From Antarctobacter sediminis (GTDB taxonomy: Bacteria; Pseudomonadota; Alphaproteobacteria; Rhodobacterales; Rhodobacteraceae), in contig NZ_JAHUZG010000009.1 of NCBI RefSeq assembly GCF_019218285.1, positions 31,685 through 95,684 on the forward strand: DNA of 64,000 bases, given 5' to 3'. The notes under the pieces are model-generated. The model made no database searches. It was given only the letters and a program-made list of their open reading frames with translations, and was not told where the DNA came from. The translations under genes and the position numbers were made by a program. This document shows positions 41,370 to 49,638 of this stretch, piece by piece (within the stretch, counting starts at the first letter, position 1; each line of letters begins with the position of its first letter).

Positions 41370-42488
41370 ATGCGCTACGATCTTGCGATCATCGGCGGCG
41401 GTCTCGCCGGGACGGCAACGGCCTATTATGCCGCCCGCGCGGGCGCGCGCGTGGTGGTGATCGAACGGCGGGACGTGAATCTTGGGGCGTCAGGTTCCAA
41501 TGCCGGGTCGATCCACGCGCAGATCCCCTTTGATCCGTTCCGCCATCTGGGGGCCGATTGGGCGCGTCGCTATTCTGAGGTGCTGCCGCTGTTCACCGAG
41601 TCGATTCGCCTGTGGTCAGGGCTGGAGTCCGAACTGGGCGGGTCGCTGGGGTTCGTCGCCAAGGGCGGGCTGATGGTGGCCGGGTCCGACCACGAGATGC
41701 AGATGCTGCGCGAGAAATCCGCCATCGAAAAGGCGCAGGGCCTGCGGATCGACCTGTGGGGGGCCGAGGATCTGGCCCTGCGCGCGCCCTTCCTGACCGG
41801 GGGGTTTCCGGGCGGGGCGTTTTGCCCGATCGAAGGCAAGGCCGATCCGTTCAAGGTGGCACCGCTGTTCCTGAAACGCGCGCGCGAGGCAGGGGCGGAT
41901 TTGCTGCGAAATGCGCCTGTGACCGCGATTGAACGCGATTCGGGCGGGTTTCTGGTCACGGCGGGCGGGCAAGACATCCGGGCCGCGCGCGTGGTCAACG
42001 CCGCCGGGGCGCAGGCCGCCGAAGTGGCGCAGATGGTCGGCGTCAGCGTTCCCATCGAGGCCCATGCCATTCAGGTCAGCGTCACGGAAAAACGTCCGCC
42101 GCTGCTGCCTTGGCTGCTGTATTTCACCTCGGAAAAGCTGACGCTGAAGCAGGCGGTCGAGGGCGGGTTCCTGATCGGCGGCGGCTGGCCGGCGCGGATG
42201 CGGGGCGGACCGGTGGTCGATCATCGCTCGACCCTGCGCAACCTCGCGCTGGCGCAGCGGTTGGTGCCGGGGCTGGCGGATGTTCAAATCGTGCGCAGCT
42301 GGGCCGCGATGGTGAACGGCACCCCCGACTGGCGACCCGTCCTGGGCGAGGTGCCGCAGGTGCCGGGCTTTTTCCTGAACCTGTTCCCGTGGATGGGATT
42401 CACCGCCGGGCCCGTGGTGTCGCGCGCCATTGCCGCCCTGGCGCTGGGGCAGCAGGCAGAGGTCGATCTGGCGCCCTTTTCCCTGTGA
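41370..42488 (+). CDS. DAO-family FAD-dependent oxidoreductase, paralogue of 33084-34202
   Basis: 372 aa from the ATG at 41370. FAD motif LAIIGGGLAGTATAYYAARA and GASGSNAGSIHAQIP; C-terminal FFLNLFPWMGFTAGPVVSRA is DAO-like. Same length as the subunit at 33084 and sharing its S-NAGS-H-Q signature, so a diverged paralogue probably acting on a related amine. No 2Fe-2S partner is adjacent; it may use the HcnAB-type protein at 34199 or act alone. Followed after 91 nt by the aldehyde dehydrogenase. Confidence 0.9.
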   Translation: MRYDLAIIGGGLAGTATAYYAARAGARVVVIERRDVNLGASGSNAGSIHAQIPFDPFRHLGADWARRYSEVLPLFTESIRLWSGLESELGGSLGFVAKGGLMVAGSDHEMQMLREKSAIEKAQGLRIDLWGAEDLALRAPFLTGGFPGGAFCPIEGKADPFKVAPLFLKRAREAGADLLRNAPVTAIERDSGGFLVTAGGQDIRAARVVNAAGAQAAEVAQMVGVSVPIEAHAIQVSVTEKRPPLLPWLLYFTSEKLTLKQAVEGGFLIGGGWPARMRGGPVVDHRSTLRNLALAQRLVPGLADVQIVRSWAAMVNGTPDWRPVLGEVPQVPGFFLNLFPWMGFTAGPVVSRAIAALALGQQAEVDLAPFSL

Positions 42489-42504
42489 CATTCCGTTCGC
42501 AGTG

Positions 42505-42518
42505 CGAACAGCTGTTGC
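42505..42518. promoter_or_regulatory. Regional operator variant (CGAACAGCTGTTGC)
   Basis: Matches the 6-2-6 palindrome at 12 of 14 positions, preceded by GTTCGCAGTG. It lies upstream of a second, better copy at 42543 in the DAO-ALDH gap; a double site would allow cooperative binding. Confidence 0.5.
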
Positions 42519-42542
42519 CAGAATTGCGATTCGTGCGCTATA

Positions 42543-42556
42543 CGAACAAAAGTACG
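42543..42556. promoter_or_regulatory. Regional operator variant (CGAACAAAAGTACG)
   Basis: 23 bp upstream of the aldehyde dehydrogenase ATG, flanked by GCTATA and ATAATTCG. It shows that this gene has its own promoter although it follows the DAO gene on the same strand. Confidence 0.62.
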
Positions 42557-42579
42557 ATAATTCGCGAAGGGAGAGTCAC

Positions 42580-44019
42580 ATGTCGGACTTGCTGCGGCAG
42601 GCCAACCTTGTTGGGGGTGAATGGGTGGGGGCCGATGATGGCGGCACTCTTGATGTGACGGACCCGTCCAGCGGCACCGTCATCGGCCAGATCCCGAACG
42701 CGGGGGCCGTCGAAACACGCCGCGCGATCGAGGCCGCGCATGCCGCCTTTCCCGCATTTGCCGCAAAGACAGTGACGGAACGCGCAGCCCTGCTGCGCGC
42801 ACTGTCGGCCGAGATCACCGCCAATGCCGACGAACTTGCTCGCATCCTGACCATGGAACAGGGCAAACCGCTGGCCGAGGCCAAGGGCGAGGTGCTGTCC
42901 TCTGCTGCCTATGTGCAATGGTTTGCCGAGGAAATCCGCCGCGCGCGGGGCGAGGTCATTCCCTCGCCATGGCCGAACCGCCGCCTGATGACAACCAAAC
43001 ATCCGGTCGGCGTGGTGGCCGCCATCACGCCGTGGAACTTCCCCTCGTCGATGTTGGCGCGCAAGCTGGGCCCGGCCCTGGCCGCAGGCTGTCCTGTGGT
43101 TGTGAAACCGGCCACGGCAACGCCCTATAGCGGCCTTGCATGGGGTGTGCTGGCCGAACGCGCGGGGTTCCCGCCCGGCGTGGTCAATATCCTGACCGGC
43201 TCCGCCCGCGCCATCGGGGGAGAGATCATGGACAACCCCAAGGTCCGCAAGGTGACATTCACCGGCTCGACCGAGATCGGCAAGGAACTGCTGCGCGGGG
43301 CGGCCGGGACGGTCAAGAAGGTCAGCATGGAACTGGGTGGCAACGCGCCCTTCATCGTCTTCGATGACGCGGATCTGGATCGTGCGGTCGACGGCGCGAT
43401 GATCGCCAAGTTCCGCAACGCGGGTCAGACCTGCATCTGTTCCAACCGGGTTTATGTTCAGGCGGGCATTTATGACGCCTTTGTCGAACGTCTGGCCGAA
43501 CGGGCCAAGGCGCTGAAGGTCGCGCCGGGGCTGGAAGAGGGGGCCGAACAGGGCCCGATGGTGGATGCCCCGGCCCTGGAGAAGATTTCCGAACTGGTGC
43601 AGGACGCCGTGGACAAAGGCGGCCGCGTGCTGGCCGGAGGTGGCGCGCATGAACGCGGCGGGCTGTTTTATGCGCCCACCGTGATCGCCGGCGCCACGCC
43701 AGAGATGCGCGTCACGCAGGAAGAAATCTTTGGCCCCGTGGCCCCCGTCTATCGATTCGACACCGAAGACGAGGTGATCGAGATGGCCAATGACACGGTC
43801 TATGGACTGGCCGCCTATGCCTATACCGGCGACCTTGGGCGGGCGTTCCGGCTTCAGGACGGGCTGGAATACGGGCTGATCGGCATCAACGAGGTTCTGA
43901 TCGTTACGCCCGAGATTCCCTTTGGCGGGCTGAAAGAGTCCGGCATGGGCAAGGAAGGCGGCTGGCAGGGGCTCGATGACTATCTCGAGACGCGCTACAC
44001 CTGCATCGGAGGTTTGTGA
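42580..44019 (+). CDS. NAD(P)-dependent aldehyde dehydrogenase (succinate/ketoglutarate-semialdehyde type)
   Basis: 479 aa from the ATG at 42580 (AAGGGAG upstream). Catalytic C285 in GQTCICSNR and general base E251 in MELGGNAPF; cofactor region TPWNFPSSMLARKLGPALAA. Length and MEQGKPLAEAKGE are typical of GabD-like succinate-semialdehyde or 2-ketoglutarate-semialdehyde dehydrogenases. It would oxidise the semialdehyde formed downstream of amine oxidation or transamination. Single gene with two operator copies; another operator overlaps its stop codon at 44017. Confidence 0.93.
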   Translation: MSDLLRQANLVGGEWVGADDGGTLDVTDPSSGTVIGQIPNAGAVETRRAIEAAHAAFPAFAAKTVTERAALLRALSAEITANADELARILTMEQGKPLAEAKGEVLSSAAYVQWFAEEIRRARGEVIPSPWPNRRLMTTKHPVGVVAAITPWNFPSSMLARKLGPALAAGCPVVVKPATATPYSGLAWGVLAERAGFPPGVVNILTGSARAIGGEIMDNPKVRKVTFTGSTEIGKELLRGAAGTVKKVSMELGGNAPFIVFDDADLDRAVDGAMIAKFRNAGQTCICSNRVYVQAGIYDAFVERLAERAKALKVAPGLEEGAEQGPMVDAPALEKISELVQDAVDKGGRVLAGGGAHERGGLFYAPTVIAGATPEMRVTQEEIFGPVAPVYRFDTEDEVIEMANDTVYGLAAYAYTGDLGRAFRLQDGLEYGLIGINEVLIVTPEIPFGGLKESGMGKEGGWQGLDDYLETRYTCIGGL

Positions 44020-44030
44020 ACGAAAGTTCG
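44017..44030. promoter_or_regulatory. Regional operator variant (TGAACGAAAGTTCG)
   Basis: GAAC-GAAA-GTTC inverted repeat that begins in the ALDH stop codon, 128 bp before the binding-protein ATG at 44158. The 138-bp gap otherwise holds the A/T palindrome at 44066 and no gene. Weakest copy of the set by sequence. Confidence 0.45.
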
Positions 44031-44065
44031 CCCTGTGAAACTTCTGGACCGAATCGGCTTGGCAC

Positions 44066-44081
44066 GTTAAAAAAGTTTTAC
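44066..44081. promoter_or_regulatory. A/T-rich palindrome GTTAAAA-AA-GTTTTAC, copy 3
   Basis: Nearly the reverse complement of the element at 3047-3062. It lies between an operator copy and the ATG of a family-5 binding protein, the same arrangement as at 13491-13631. Confidence 0.4.
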
Positions 44082-44157
44082 AACAGTTAACGGATTTAAC
44101 CGTTGCGCCCTCATCGCGCCCCTCACGGGGCGCAGACATCCAACAAGGAGATGATCC

Positions 44158-45765
44158 ATGAAACACTGGATAACCGGCGCGCTTTGCGCCGCGCTGATGG
44201 CGGCTGCGCCCGTCGTGGCCGAGGAGGTCCTGACCATCGGCGTCAGGTCCGAGGCAAGCTCGCTGGACCCGCATTGGACCCAGCTTTCCGCCGATGTGCA
44301 GGTGCACGAACATATCTTTGAAAAGCTGGTGGCGCTGGATTCCGCCTCGCAGCCGATCCCCGGACTGGCCGTGTCCTGGCAGCCGCTGGACGACACCACC
44401 TGGGAATTCAAACTGCGCGAGGGCGTGACCTGGCACGATGGTGAACCCTTCACCGCCGATGATGTCATCTTTACCTTCGACCGGCTCAAGGCCGGGATTT
44501 CGGGCGCGCCCGCCTCGCCGGCCTTCCAGCTGGACAAGGGCGGCAAGCAGTGGACCAAGATCGACGATCTGACCGTCCACATCACCACCGATGGCCCTTA
44601 TCCGACCGTGGCCGAGGATCTGGCCATGCTGCCGATCGTGGCCGAACACGCGGCCAAGGGTGCCACGGAATCGGTGGATTTCAACAGCGGCAAGGCCACC
44701 ATCGGCACCGGCCCGTTCAAGTATGACACCTTCACCCCCGGCGACAGCGTCACCGTGGTCAAGAACCCCGACTGGTGGGGTGGTGACGTGGAATGGGACA
44801 AGGTTGTCTTTCGCCCCGTCACGCAGGACGCCTCGCGCCTTGCGGCGCTGCTGAACGGCGACGTGGACATTATCGACTATCCGCCCACAGTTGACCTGCC
44901 GCAGCTGCGCGACAACCCGGATTTCACCGTCTCGACCATCCCGTCGGACCGGCTGATCTATCTGATGCCCGGTTACAAGCATGTCGAACGGTTCATCACC
45001 GACAACGACGGCAATGTTCTGGTGCCGAACCCGCTGCGCGACTGGCGCGTGCGCAAGGCGCTGAGCCTGTCGATCAACCGCGAAGCGATCCGCGACCGGA
45101 TCATGGGCGGGGCCTCGCTTCCGGCCAAGAACATCGTGCCGCCGGGCTTCTTCGGCTATGTCGACGGGCTGGAGGCCGACCCCTATGATCCGGCCGCCGC
45201 GCAGGCCCTGCTGGAAGAGGCAGGCTATGGCGACGGTTTCCGCATCACGCTGCACGGCCCGAACGACCGCTACATCAACGACGCCCGCATCCTTGAGGCG
45301 GTGGCACAGATGTGGACCCGCGTGGGCATCACGACCGAAGTCGATGCCATGCCGCGCAACATCTTCTTTTCGCGCCTGATCCGTGGCGATGAACTGTCGA
45401 TGCCCGGTTTCGACGTGCCGGAATTCTCCATGTCGCTGACCGGCTGGGGCACCGTGGCGGGCGAGGCGACCTATACGGTCTCTGGCACGTTGGAAACCTA
45501 CAACGCGGCAACCGGCGGCGGGAACGGCAACTTTGGCCGCTATTCCAACCCGGAAATCGACGCCCGTTCGGTTTTGGCCAAGCGGACTGTCGACCCTGAA
45601 AAGCGCCTTGCCCTTCTGCAAGAGGCGATCCGCATCGGCATGGAGGACTACGCCTACATCCCGCTGCACTTCCAGGTGAACAGCTGGGCGATGCGGTCCG
45701 GTCTGAGCCACGAGCCGCGCACCAACGAGCGCACGCTGGCGACCGAAATCCACCGGGTCGACTGA
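44158..45765 (+). CDS. Family-5 (peptide/opine type) ABC transporter solute-binding protein, system 2
   Basis: 535 aa periplasmic protein. AAGGAG upstream of the ATG at 44158; Sec signal (ITGALCAALMAAAPVVAEE). Hallmarks: EASSLDPHWTQLSADVQVHE, WEFKLREGVTWHDGEPFTAD, DVIFTFDRLKAG and PLHFQVNSWAMRSGL near the end. First gene of an eight-gene operon with its own DppB, C, D and F partners, an M24 peptidase, an SDR and a BKACE enzyme. The downstream enzymes suggest a ligand with an amide or Xaa-Pro-like bond and a beta-hydroxy acid part. Confidence 0.94.
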   Translation: MKHWITGALCAALMAAAPVVAEEVLTIGVRSEASSLDPHWTQLSADVQVHEHIFEKLVALDSASQPIPGLAVSWQPLDDTTWEFKLREGVTWHDGEPFTADDVIFTFDRLKAGISGAPASPAFQLDKGGKQWTKIDDLTVHITTDGPYPTVAEDLAMLPIVAEHAAKGATESVDFNSGKATIGTGPFKYDTFTPGDSVTVVKNPDWWGGDVEWDKVVFRPVTQDASRLAALLNGDVDIIDYPPTVDLPQLRDNPDFTVSTIPSDRLIYLMPGYKHVERFITDNDGNVLVPNPLRDWRVRKALSLSINREAIRDRIMGGASLPAKNIVPPGFFGYVDGLEADPYDPAAAQALLEEAGYGDGFRITLHGPNDRYINDARILEAVAQMWTRVGITTEVDAMPRNIFFSRLIRGDELSMPGFDVPEFSMSLTGWGTVAGEATYTVSGTLETYNAATGGGNGNFGRYSNPEIDARSVLAKRTVDPEKRLALLQEAIRIGMEDYAYIPLHFQVNSWAMRSGLSHEPRTNERTLATEIHRVD

Positions 45766-45786
45766 CCAACAGGCGAGGCGAAGACA

Positions 45787-46764
45787 ATGGCCGAATATAT
45801 CACCCGGCGCGTGCTACAGGCATTGCTCGTGCTGACCGTCATGACGCTGCTGGTGTTTTTCGGCGTCAACGTCGTCGGAAACCCGGTCTACATCTTCGCC
45901 TCGTCCGAATGCGATCAGGCCTGCCTGACCGCGATCATCAAGGACCTTGGTCTGGATCAGCCGATTTGGCGGCAATACCTGACCTTTGTCGGCAACATGC
46001 TGCAAGGCGACATGGGCAAAAGCTTTACCCACGGGGTGCCTGCCTTGCACCTGATCTTTGAACGGCTGCCCGCCACGCTGGAACTGGCCTTTGCGGCGCT
46101 GGTTCTGGCGTTGGTCTTCGGCCTGCCGATGGGCGTCTACGCCGGGCTCCGTCCCGAGGGCTGGGGCGCCAAACTGATCATGAGCTTTTCCATGGTGGCT
46201 TTTTCGCTGCCGGTTTTCTGGATCGGCATCATCATGATCCTGACCTTCTCCGTGCAACTGGGCTGGATGCCCTCTGTCGGGCGGGGCGACACGCTGGATC
46301 TTGGCGTGGTTGAAACCAGCCTGCTGACGCTTGACGGGCTGCACCATCTGGCGATGCCGGCCTTTACCCTGTCGCTGATCATGATGGCGATGGTGATCCG
46401 GCTGGCCCGCGCCGGGATGCGCGAGGTCATGTTCACCGATTACATCAAGTTCGCCCGCGCCAATGGCGTGCCCGAACGCCGCGTTCTGGGCGTGCACGCG
46501 CTGAAGAATATCCTGATCCCCATCGTCACCGTTCTGGGGATGGAGTTCGGCGGCGTCATCGCCTTTGCCGTGGTGATCGAGTCGATCTTTTCATGGCCCG
46601 GCGTGGGCAAGATGCTGATCGATGCGATTGCCGTGCTGGACCGGCCGCTGATCGTGGCCTACCTGATCTGCGTCGTCTTCATGTTCGTGACGCTGAACCT
46701 GTTGGTCGACATCCTCTATTCGCTGCTGGATCCGCGCATTCGTCTTGGCGGAGGCCGGGCATGA
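45787..46764 (+). CDS. Peptide/opine ABC transporter permease (DppB type), system 2
   Basis: 325 aa inner-membrane permease. DppB-type: ITRRVLQALLVLTVMTLLVF first helix, GLDQPIWRQYLTFVGNMLQG, GLPMGVYAGLRPEGWGAKLI and VIESIFSWPGVGKMLIDAIA. A pair of cysteines (SECDQACL, about residues 41-45) in the first periplasmic loop is unusual. 21 nt after the binding protein; overlaps the DppC-type gene by ATGA. Confidence 0.94.
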   Translation: MAEYITRRVLQALLVLTVMTLLVFFGVNVVGNPVYIFASSECDQACLTAIIKDLGLDQPIWRQYLTFVGNMLQGDMGKSFTHGVPALHLIFERLPATLELAFAALVLALVFGLPMGVYAGLRPEGWGAKLIMSFSMVAFSLPVFWIGIIMILTFSVQLGWMPSVGRGDTLDLGVVETSLLTLDGLHHLAMPAFTLSLIMMAMVIRLARAGMREVMFTDYIKFARANGVPERRVLGVHALKNILIPIVTVLGMEFGGVIAFAVVIESIFSWPGVGKMLIDAIAVLDRPLIVAYLICVVFMFVTLNLLVDILYSLLDPRIRLGGGRA

Positions 46765-47651
46765 GCGCCGTGACCACAGCCCCCGCCGCCGGATCGGCCC
46801 GTGATCTGACCCGCCGGTTCCTGTCCAACCCGGGCGCGGTGATCGCCCTGATCGTCTTTGTCGGTTTCTGCATCGCGGGCTTTGGCGCGCCATGGATCGC
46901 GCCGCAGAACCCCTATGACCTGCGGCAGGTCGATATCCTCGACAGCCTGATGCCGCCGGGATCGGAAAGCTTTACCGGCATGACCTATTGGCTGGGCACC
47001 GACGGGCAGGGGCGCGACATGCTGTCGGCCATGCTGTACGGCATCCGGATTTCGCTGGTCGTCGGGCTGGCCTCGGGTCTGCTGGCGCTGGCCCTTGGCA
47101 CGCTGGTCGGGCTGGTGGCCGCCTATCGGCGCGGCTGGGTCGATACCGTGCTGATGCGTATCGTCGATTTGCAGCTGAGCTTTCCGACGATCCTTGTCGC
47201 GCTGATCCTGCTCGTGATCCTTGGCCGCGGCGTGGACAAGATCATCTTTGCGCTGGTGGTGGTGCAATGGGCCTATTTCGCCCGCACCGTGCGTGGTGTC
47301 GCGCTGGTCGAAGGCGCGCGTGATTACGTCGAAGCGGCGCGGGGCCTGCGGCTTGGCGGATTGCGCATTCTCCTGGGTCACATCCTGCCCAACTGCCTGC
47401 CGACCATGCTTGTCGTCGCCACCATGCAGATGGCCATGGCGATCTCACTGGAGGCGACGCTGAGCTTCCTCGGCCTTGGCCTGCCGCCCACGCGGCCCTC
47501 TCTGGGTCTGCTGATCGCCAATGGCTTCGACTACCTGCAATCCGGCCGCTACTGGATCTCGGTCCTTCCGGGGCTGGTGCTGCTGGCCATCATCATCAGC
47601 GTCAACGTGCTGGGCGACCGGCTGCGTGACGTGCTGAACCCGAGGCTGTGA
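46761..47651 (+). CDS. Peptide/opine ABC transporter permease (DppC type), system 2
   Basis: 296 aa from the ATG at 46761 (ATGA overlap). OppC_N segment SNPGAVIALIVFVGFCIAGF, signature LGTDGQGRDMLSAMLYGIRI and EAA loop ARDYVEAARGLRLGGLRILL identify DppC/OppC. It forms the channel with the DppB-type subunit. Confidence 0.94.
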   Translation: MSAVTTAPAAGSARDLTRRFLSNPGAVIALIVFVGFCIAGFGAPWIAPQNPYDLRQVDILDSLMPPGSESFTGMTYWLGTDGQGRDMLSAMLYGIRISLVVGLASGLLALALGTLVGLVAAYRRGWVDTVLMRIVDLQLSFPTILVALILLVILGRGVDKIIFALVVVQWAYFARTVRGVALVEGARDYVEAARGLRLGGLRILLGHILPNCLPTMLVVATMQMAMAISLEATLSFLGLGLPPTRPSLGLLIANGFDYLQSGRYWISVLPGLVLLAIIISVNVLGDRLRDVLNPRL

Positions 47652-47653
47652 CC

Positions 47654-48631
47654 ATGACCGCCGTTCTGGAACTTTGCGGGCTGCAAACCAGCTTTGTCAC
47701 CCCCGCCGCCACCATTCACGCCCTGCGCGACCTGTCCCTGACCGTGGCGCGCGGTGAAATCCTTGGGCTTGTGGGCGAAAGCGGGTCCGGCAAATCGCTG
47801 ACCGGATTTTCCATCAACCGCCTGATCAGCCCACCGGGACGGGTGACAAAGGGCGAGGTGCGCCTGCACGGGCAGAATATCCTGGCCTTGTCCGAACCCG
47901 AAATGCGGGGCCTGCGCGGGCGCAAGATCGCGATGATCTTTCAGGATCCGATGATGACGCTGAACCCGGTTTTGCGCATCGGCACCCAGATCCGGGACGC
48001 GCTGCTGGCGCATGAAAAGCTGGACAAGGCAGAGGTGCGCCGCCGCGCCATTGCCGCGCTGGACGAGGTGGGCATTCCCGCACCCGAGGATCGACTGTCG
48101 GCCTACCCTCACCAATTGTCCGGCGGGATGAGGCAGCGGGTGGCAATTGCCATCGCACTTTTGCATCAGCCCGACCTGATCATCGCGGACGAACCGACCA
48201 CGGCGCTGGACGTGACCATTCAGGGCCAGATCCTTGCTCTGGTGCAGCGCCTGTGCCGGGATCGGGGCACGGCGCTGATCTGGATCAGCCATGACCTGGC
48301 CGTGGTGGCCGGTCTGGCGGACCGGGTTGCGGTCATGTACGCGGGCCGGATCGTCGAAGAGGGACCGGTGGATGACATCCTCGACGCGCCGGCGCATCCC
48401 TATACGCAGGGGCTGATTGCCTCGGTGCCGGTGCCCGGCCACCGGGGCGGGCGATTGCAGCAGATCCCCGGCCGGATGCCTGCGCTTTCCGATCTGCCGC
48501 CCGGCTGCGCCTTTGCGCCCCGTTGCCCCCGCGCGACCGAGGCCTGCGGAACAATGCCCGCGTTGACACCTGTCAACAGCACCCGCGCCGTGCGCTGTGT
48601 TCACCCGCTGACCGAGGGAGCCGAGGCATGA
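47654..48631 (+). CDS. Peptide/opine ABC transporter ATP-binding protein (DppD type), system 2
   Basis: 325 aa, full family length. ATG 47654 was preferred to a GTG two codons earlier that overlaps the permease stop. Walker [12 protein letters not shown], signature [19 protein letters not shown], Walker [17 protein letters not shown] and the C-terminal oligopeptide domain with its cysteine cluster ([18 protein letters not shown]) are present, unlike the shortened system 1 partner. A parS-like palindrome lies in its last codons (48562). Confidence 0.94.
   Translation: MTAVLELCGLQTSFVTPAATIHALRDLSLTVARGEILGLVGESGSGKSLTGFSINRLISPPGRVTKGEVRLHGQNILALSEPEMRGLRGRKIAMIFQDPMMTLNPVLRIGTQIRDALLAHEKLDKAEVRRRAIAALDEVGIPAPEDRLSAYPHQLSGGMRQRVAIAIALLHQPDLIIADEPTTALDVTIQGQILALVQRLCRDRGTALIWISHDLAVVAGLADRVAVMYAGRIVEEGPVDDILDAPAHPYTQGLIASVPVPGHRGGRLQQIPGRMPALSDLPPGCAFAPRCPRATEACGTMPALTPVNSTRAVRCVHPLTEGAEA
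48562..48577. promoter_or_regulatory. parS-like palindrome GTTGACACCTGTCAAC inside the DppD-type gene
   Basis: Differs from the two repABC palindromes (15297, 16497) only at one central base (CC instead of GC); the 7-bp arms are identical. It lies in coding sequence 32 kb from repABC and encodes LTPVN. Possible distal RepB site, or chance. Confidence 0.35.
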
Positions 48632-49638
48632 GCGAAACCGTCCTTTCCGTCCGCAACCTTGGCCGCCGCTTTGGCTCTGAGGGGGATTTCGTCACCCGCA
48701 GCTTGCGCCGAGTGGGCCTTGCGCCACCGCCTGCGGTGGTGCGTGCCGTCGAAGACGTGAGCTTTGATCTGAAACGCGGCGAAGTGCTTGGCGTTGTTGG
48801 AGAATCCGGCTGTGGGAAATCCACGCTGGGCCGTATGGTGGCGGGGCTGCTGGACCCAAGTTCGGGGACCATCGACCGCCCCGATACGGGGGGAAAGGCG
48901 CTGCCCATGCAGATGATCTTTCAGGATCCGTTCTCCTCGCTCAACCCCCGCAAACGGGTGAAAACCCTGATCGGAGAGGCCCCGCGCGTCCATCGCCTGA
49001 CCTCACCCGCCGAGGCCGAAACCTATGTCGCCGAGCTGATGGAACGTTGCGGCATCGACCCCAGCTATGCGGACCGCTTTCCGCACGCCTTTTCCGGCGG
49101 TCAGCGGCAGCGCGTGGGCATCGCCCGTGCGCTGGCGGTGCAACCGGAAATCCTTGTCTGCGATGAGGCGGTCAGCGCGCTGGACGTGTCCATTCAGGCG
49201 CAGATCGTCAATCTTTTCATGGACCTGCGGGACGAGTTTGATCTGACTTACCTGTTCATCAGTCATGATTTGGGGATTGTCGAACATATCTCGGACCGGG
49301 TGCTGGTCATGTACCTTGGCCGCGTCGTCGAGATGGGCAGCGTCGACCGCATCTTTGACGCACCGGCGCACCCCTACACCCGTGCGCTGATCGAAGGGGT
49401 GCCGCGGCTGGACCGCCGCCGCACGGTCTATGCGCCGATCAAGGGCGACATTCCCTCACCGCTGAACCCGCCGTCAGGCTGCGCCTTTCATCCGCGCTGC
49501 CCGCTGGCGACCGACCTGTGCCGGGCCGAACGGCCCGAATTGCGCGACATGGGCGATGGCCGGCAGGCCGCCTGTCACCACGCCGAAGATTTGACCAAGG
49601 AAGGAGAGCCCCAGTGGCCAGCTACTCAGACCGGATGA
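48628..49638 (+). CDS. Peptide/opine ABC transporter ATP-binding protein (DppF type), system 2
   Basis: 336 aa from the ATG at 48628 (ATGA overlap). Walker [10 protein letters not shown], signature [19 protein letters not shown], Walker [16 protein letters not shown], switch His [12 protein letters not shown] and the C-terminal [19 protein letters not shown] cysteine motif. The insert before the ABC core (residues 17-35, [19 protein letters not shown]) is common in alphaproteobacterial DppF proteins. It ends 25 nt beyond the start of the M24 gene, overlapping it. Confidence 0.94.
   Translation: MSETVLSVRNLGRRFGSEGDFVTRSLRRVGLAPPPAVVRAVEDVSFDLKRGEVLGVVGESGCGKSTLGRMVAGLLDPSSGTIDRPDTGGKALPMQMIFQDPFSSLNPRKRVKTLIGEAPRVHRLTSPAEAETYVAELMERCGIDPSYADRFPHAFSGGQRQRVGIARALAVQPEILVCDEAVSALDVSIQAQIVNLFMDLRDEFDLTYLFISHDLGIVEHISDRVLVMYLGRVVEMGSVDRIFDAPAHPYTRALIEGVPRLDRRRTVYAPIKGDIPSPLNPPSGCAFHPRCPLATDLCRAERPELRDMGDGRQAACHHAEDLTKEGEPQWPATQTG

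Noticed and set aside
39486..44019. Calling a hydroxyproline pathway from DapA-family, DAO and ALDH genes
   Set aside because: No hydroxyproline/proline epimerase gene is present and the three families are broad; the genes are also in three transcripts. Kept as a possibility only.
42538..45753. Minus-strand open frame of 1071 codons
   Set aside because: It is antisense to the aldehyde dehydrogenase and the family-5 binding protein, both with strong family motifs and ribosome sites; its residues (rich in R, G, H, A) resemble no family. A GC-rich shadow.
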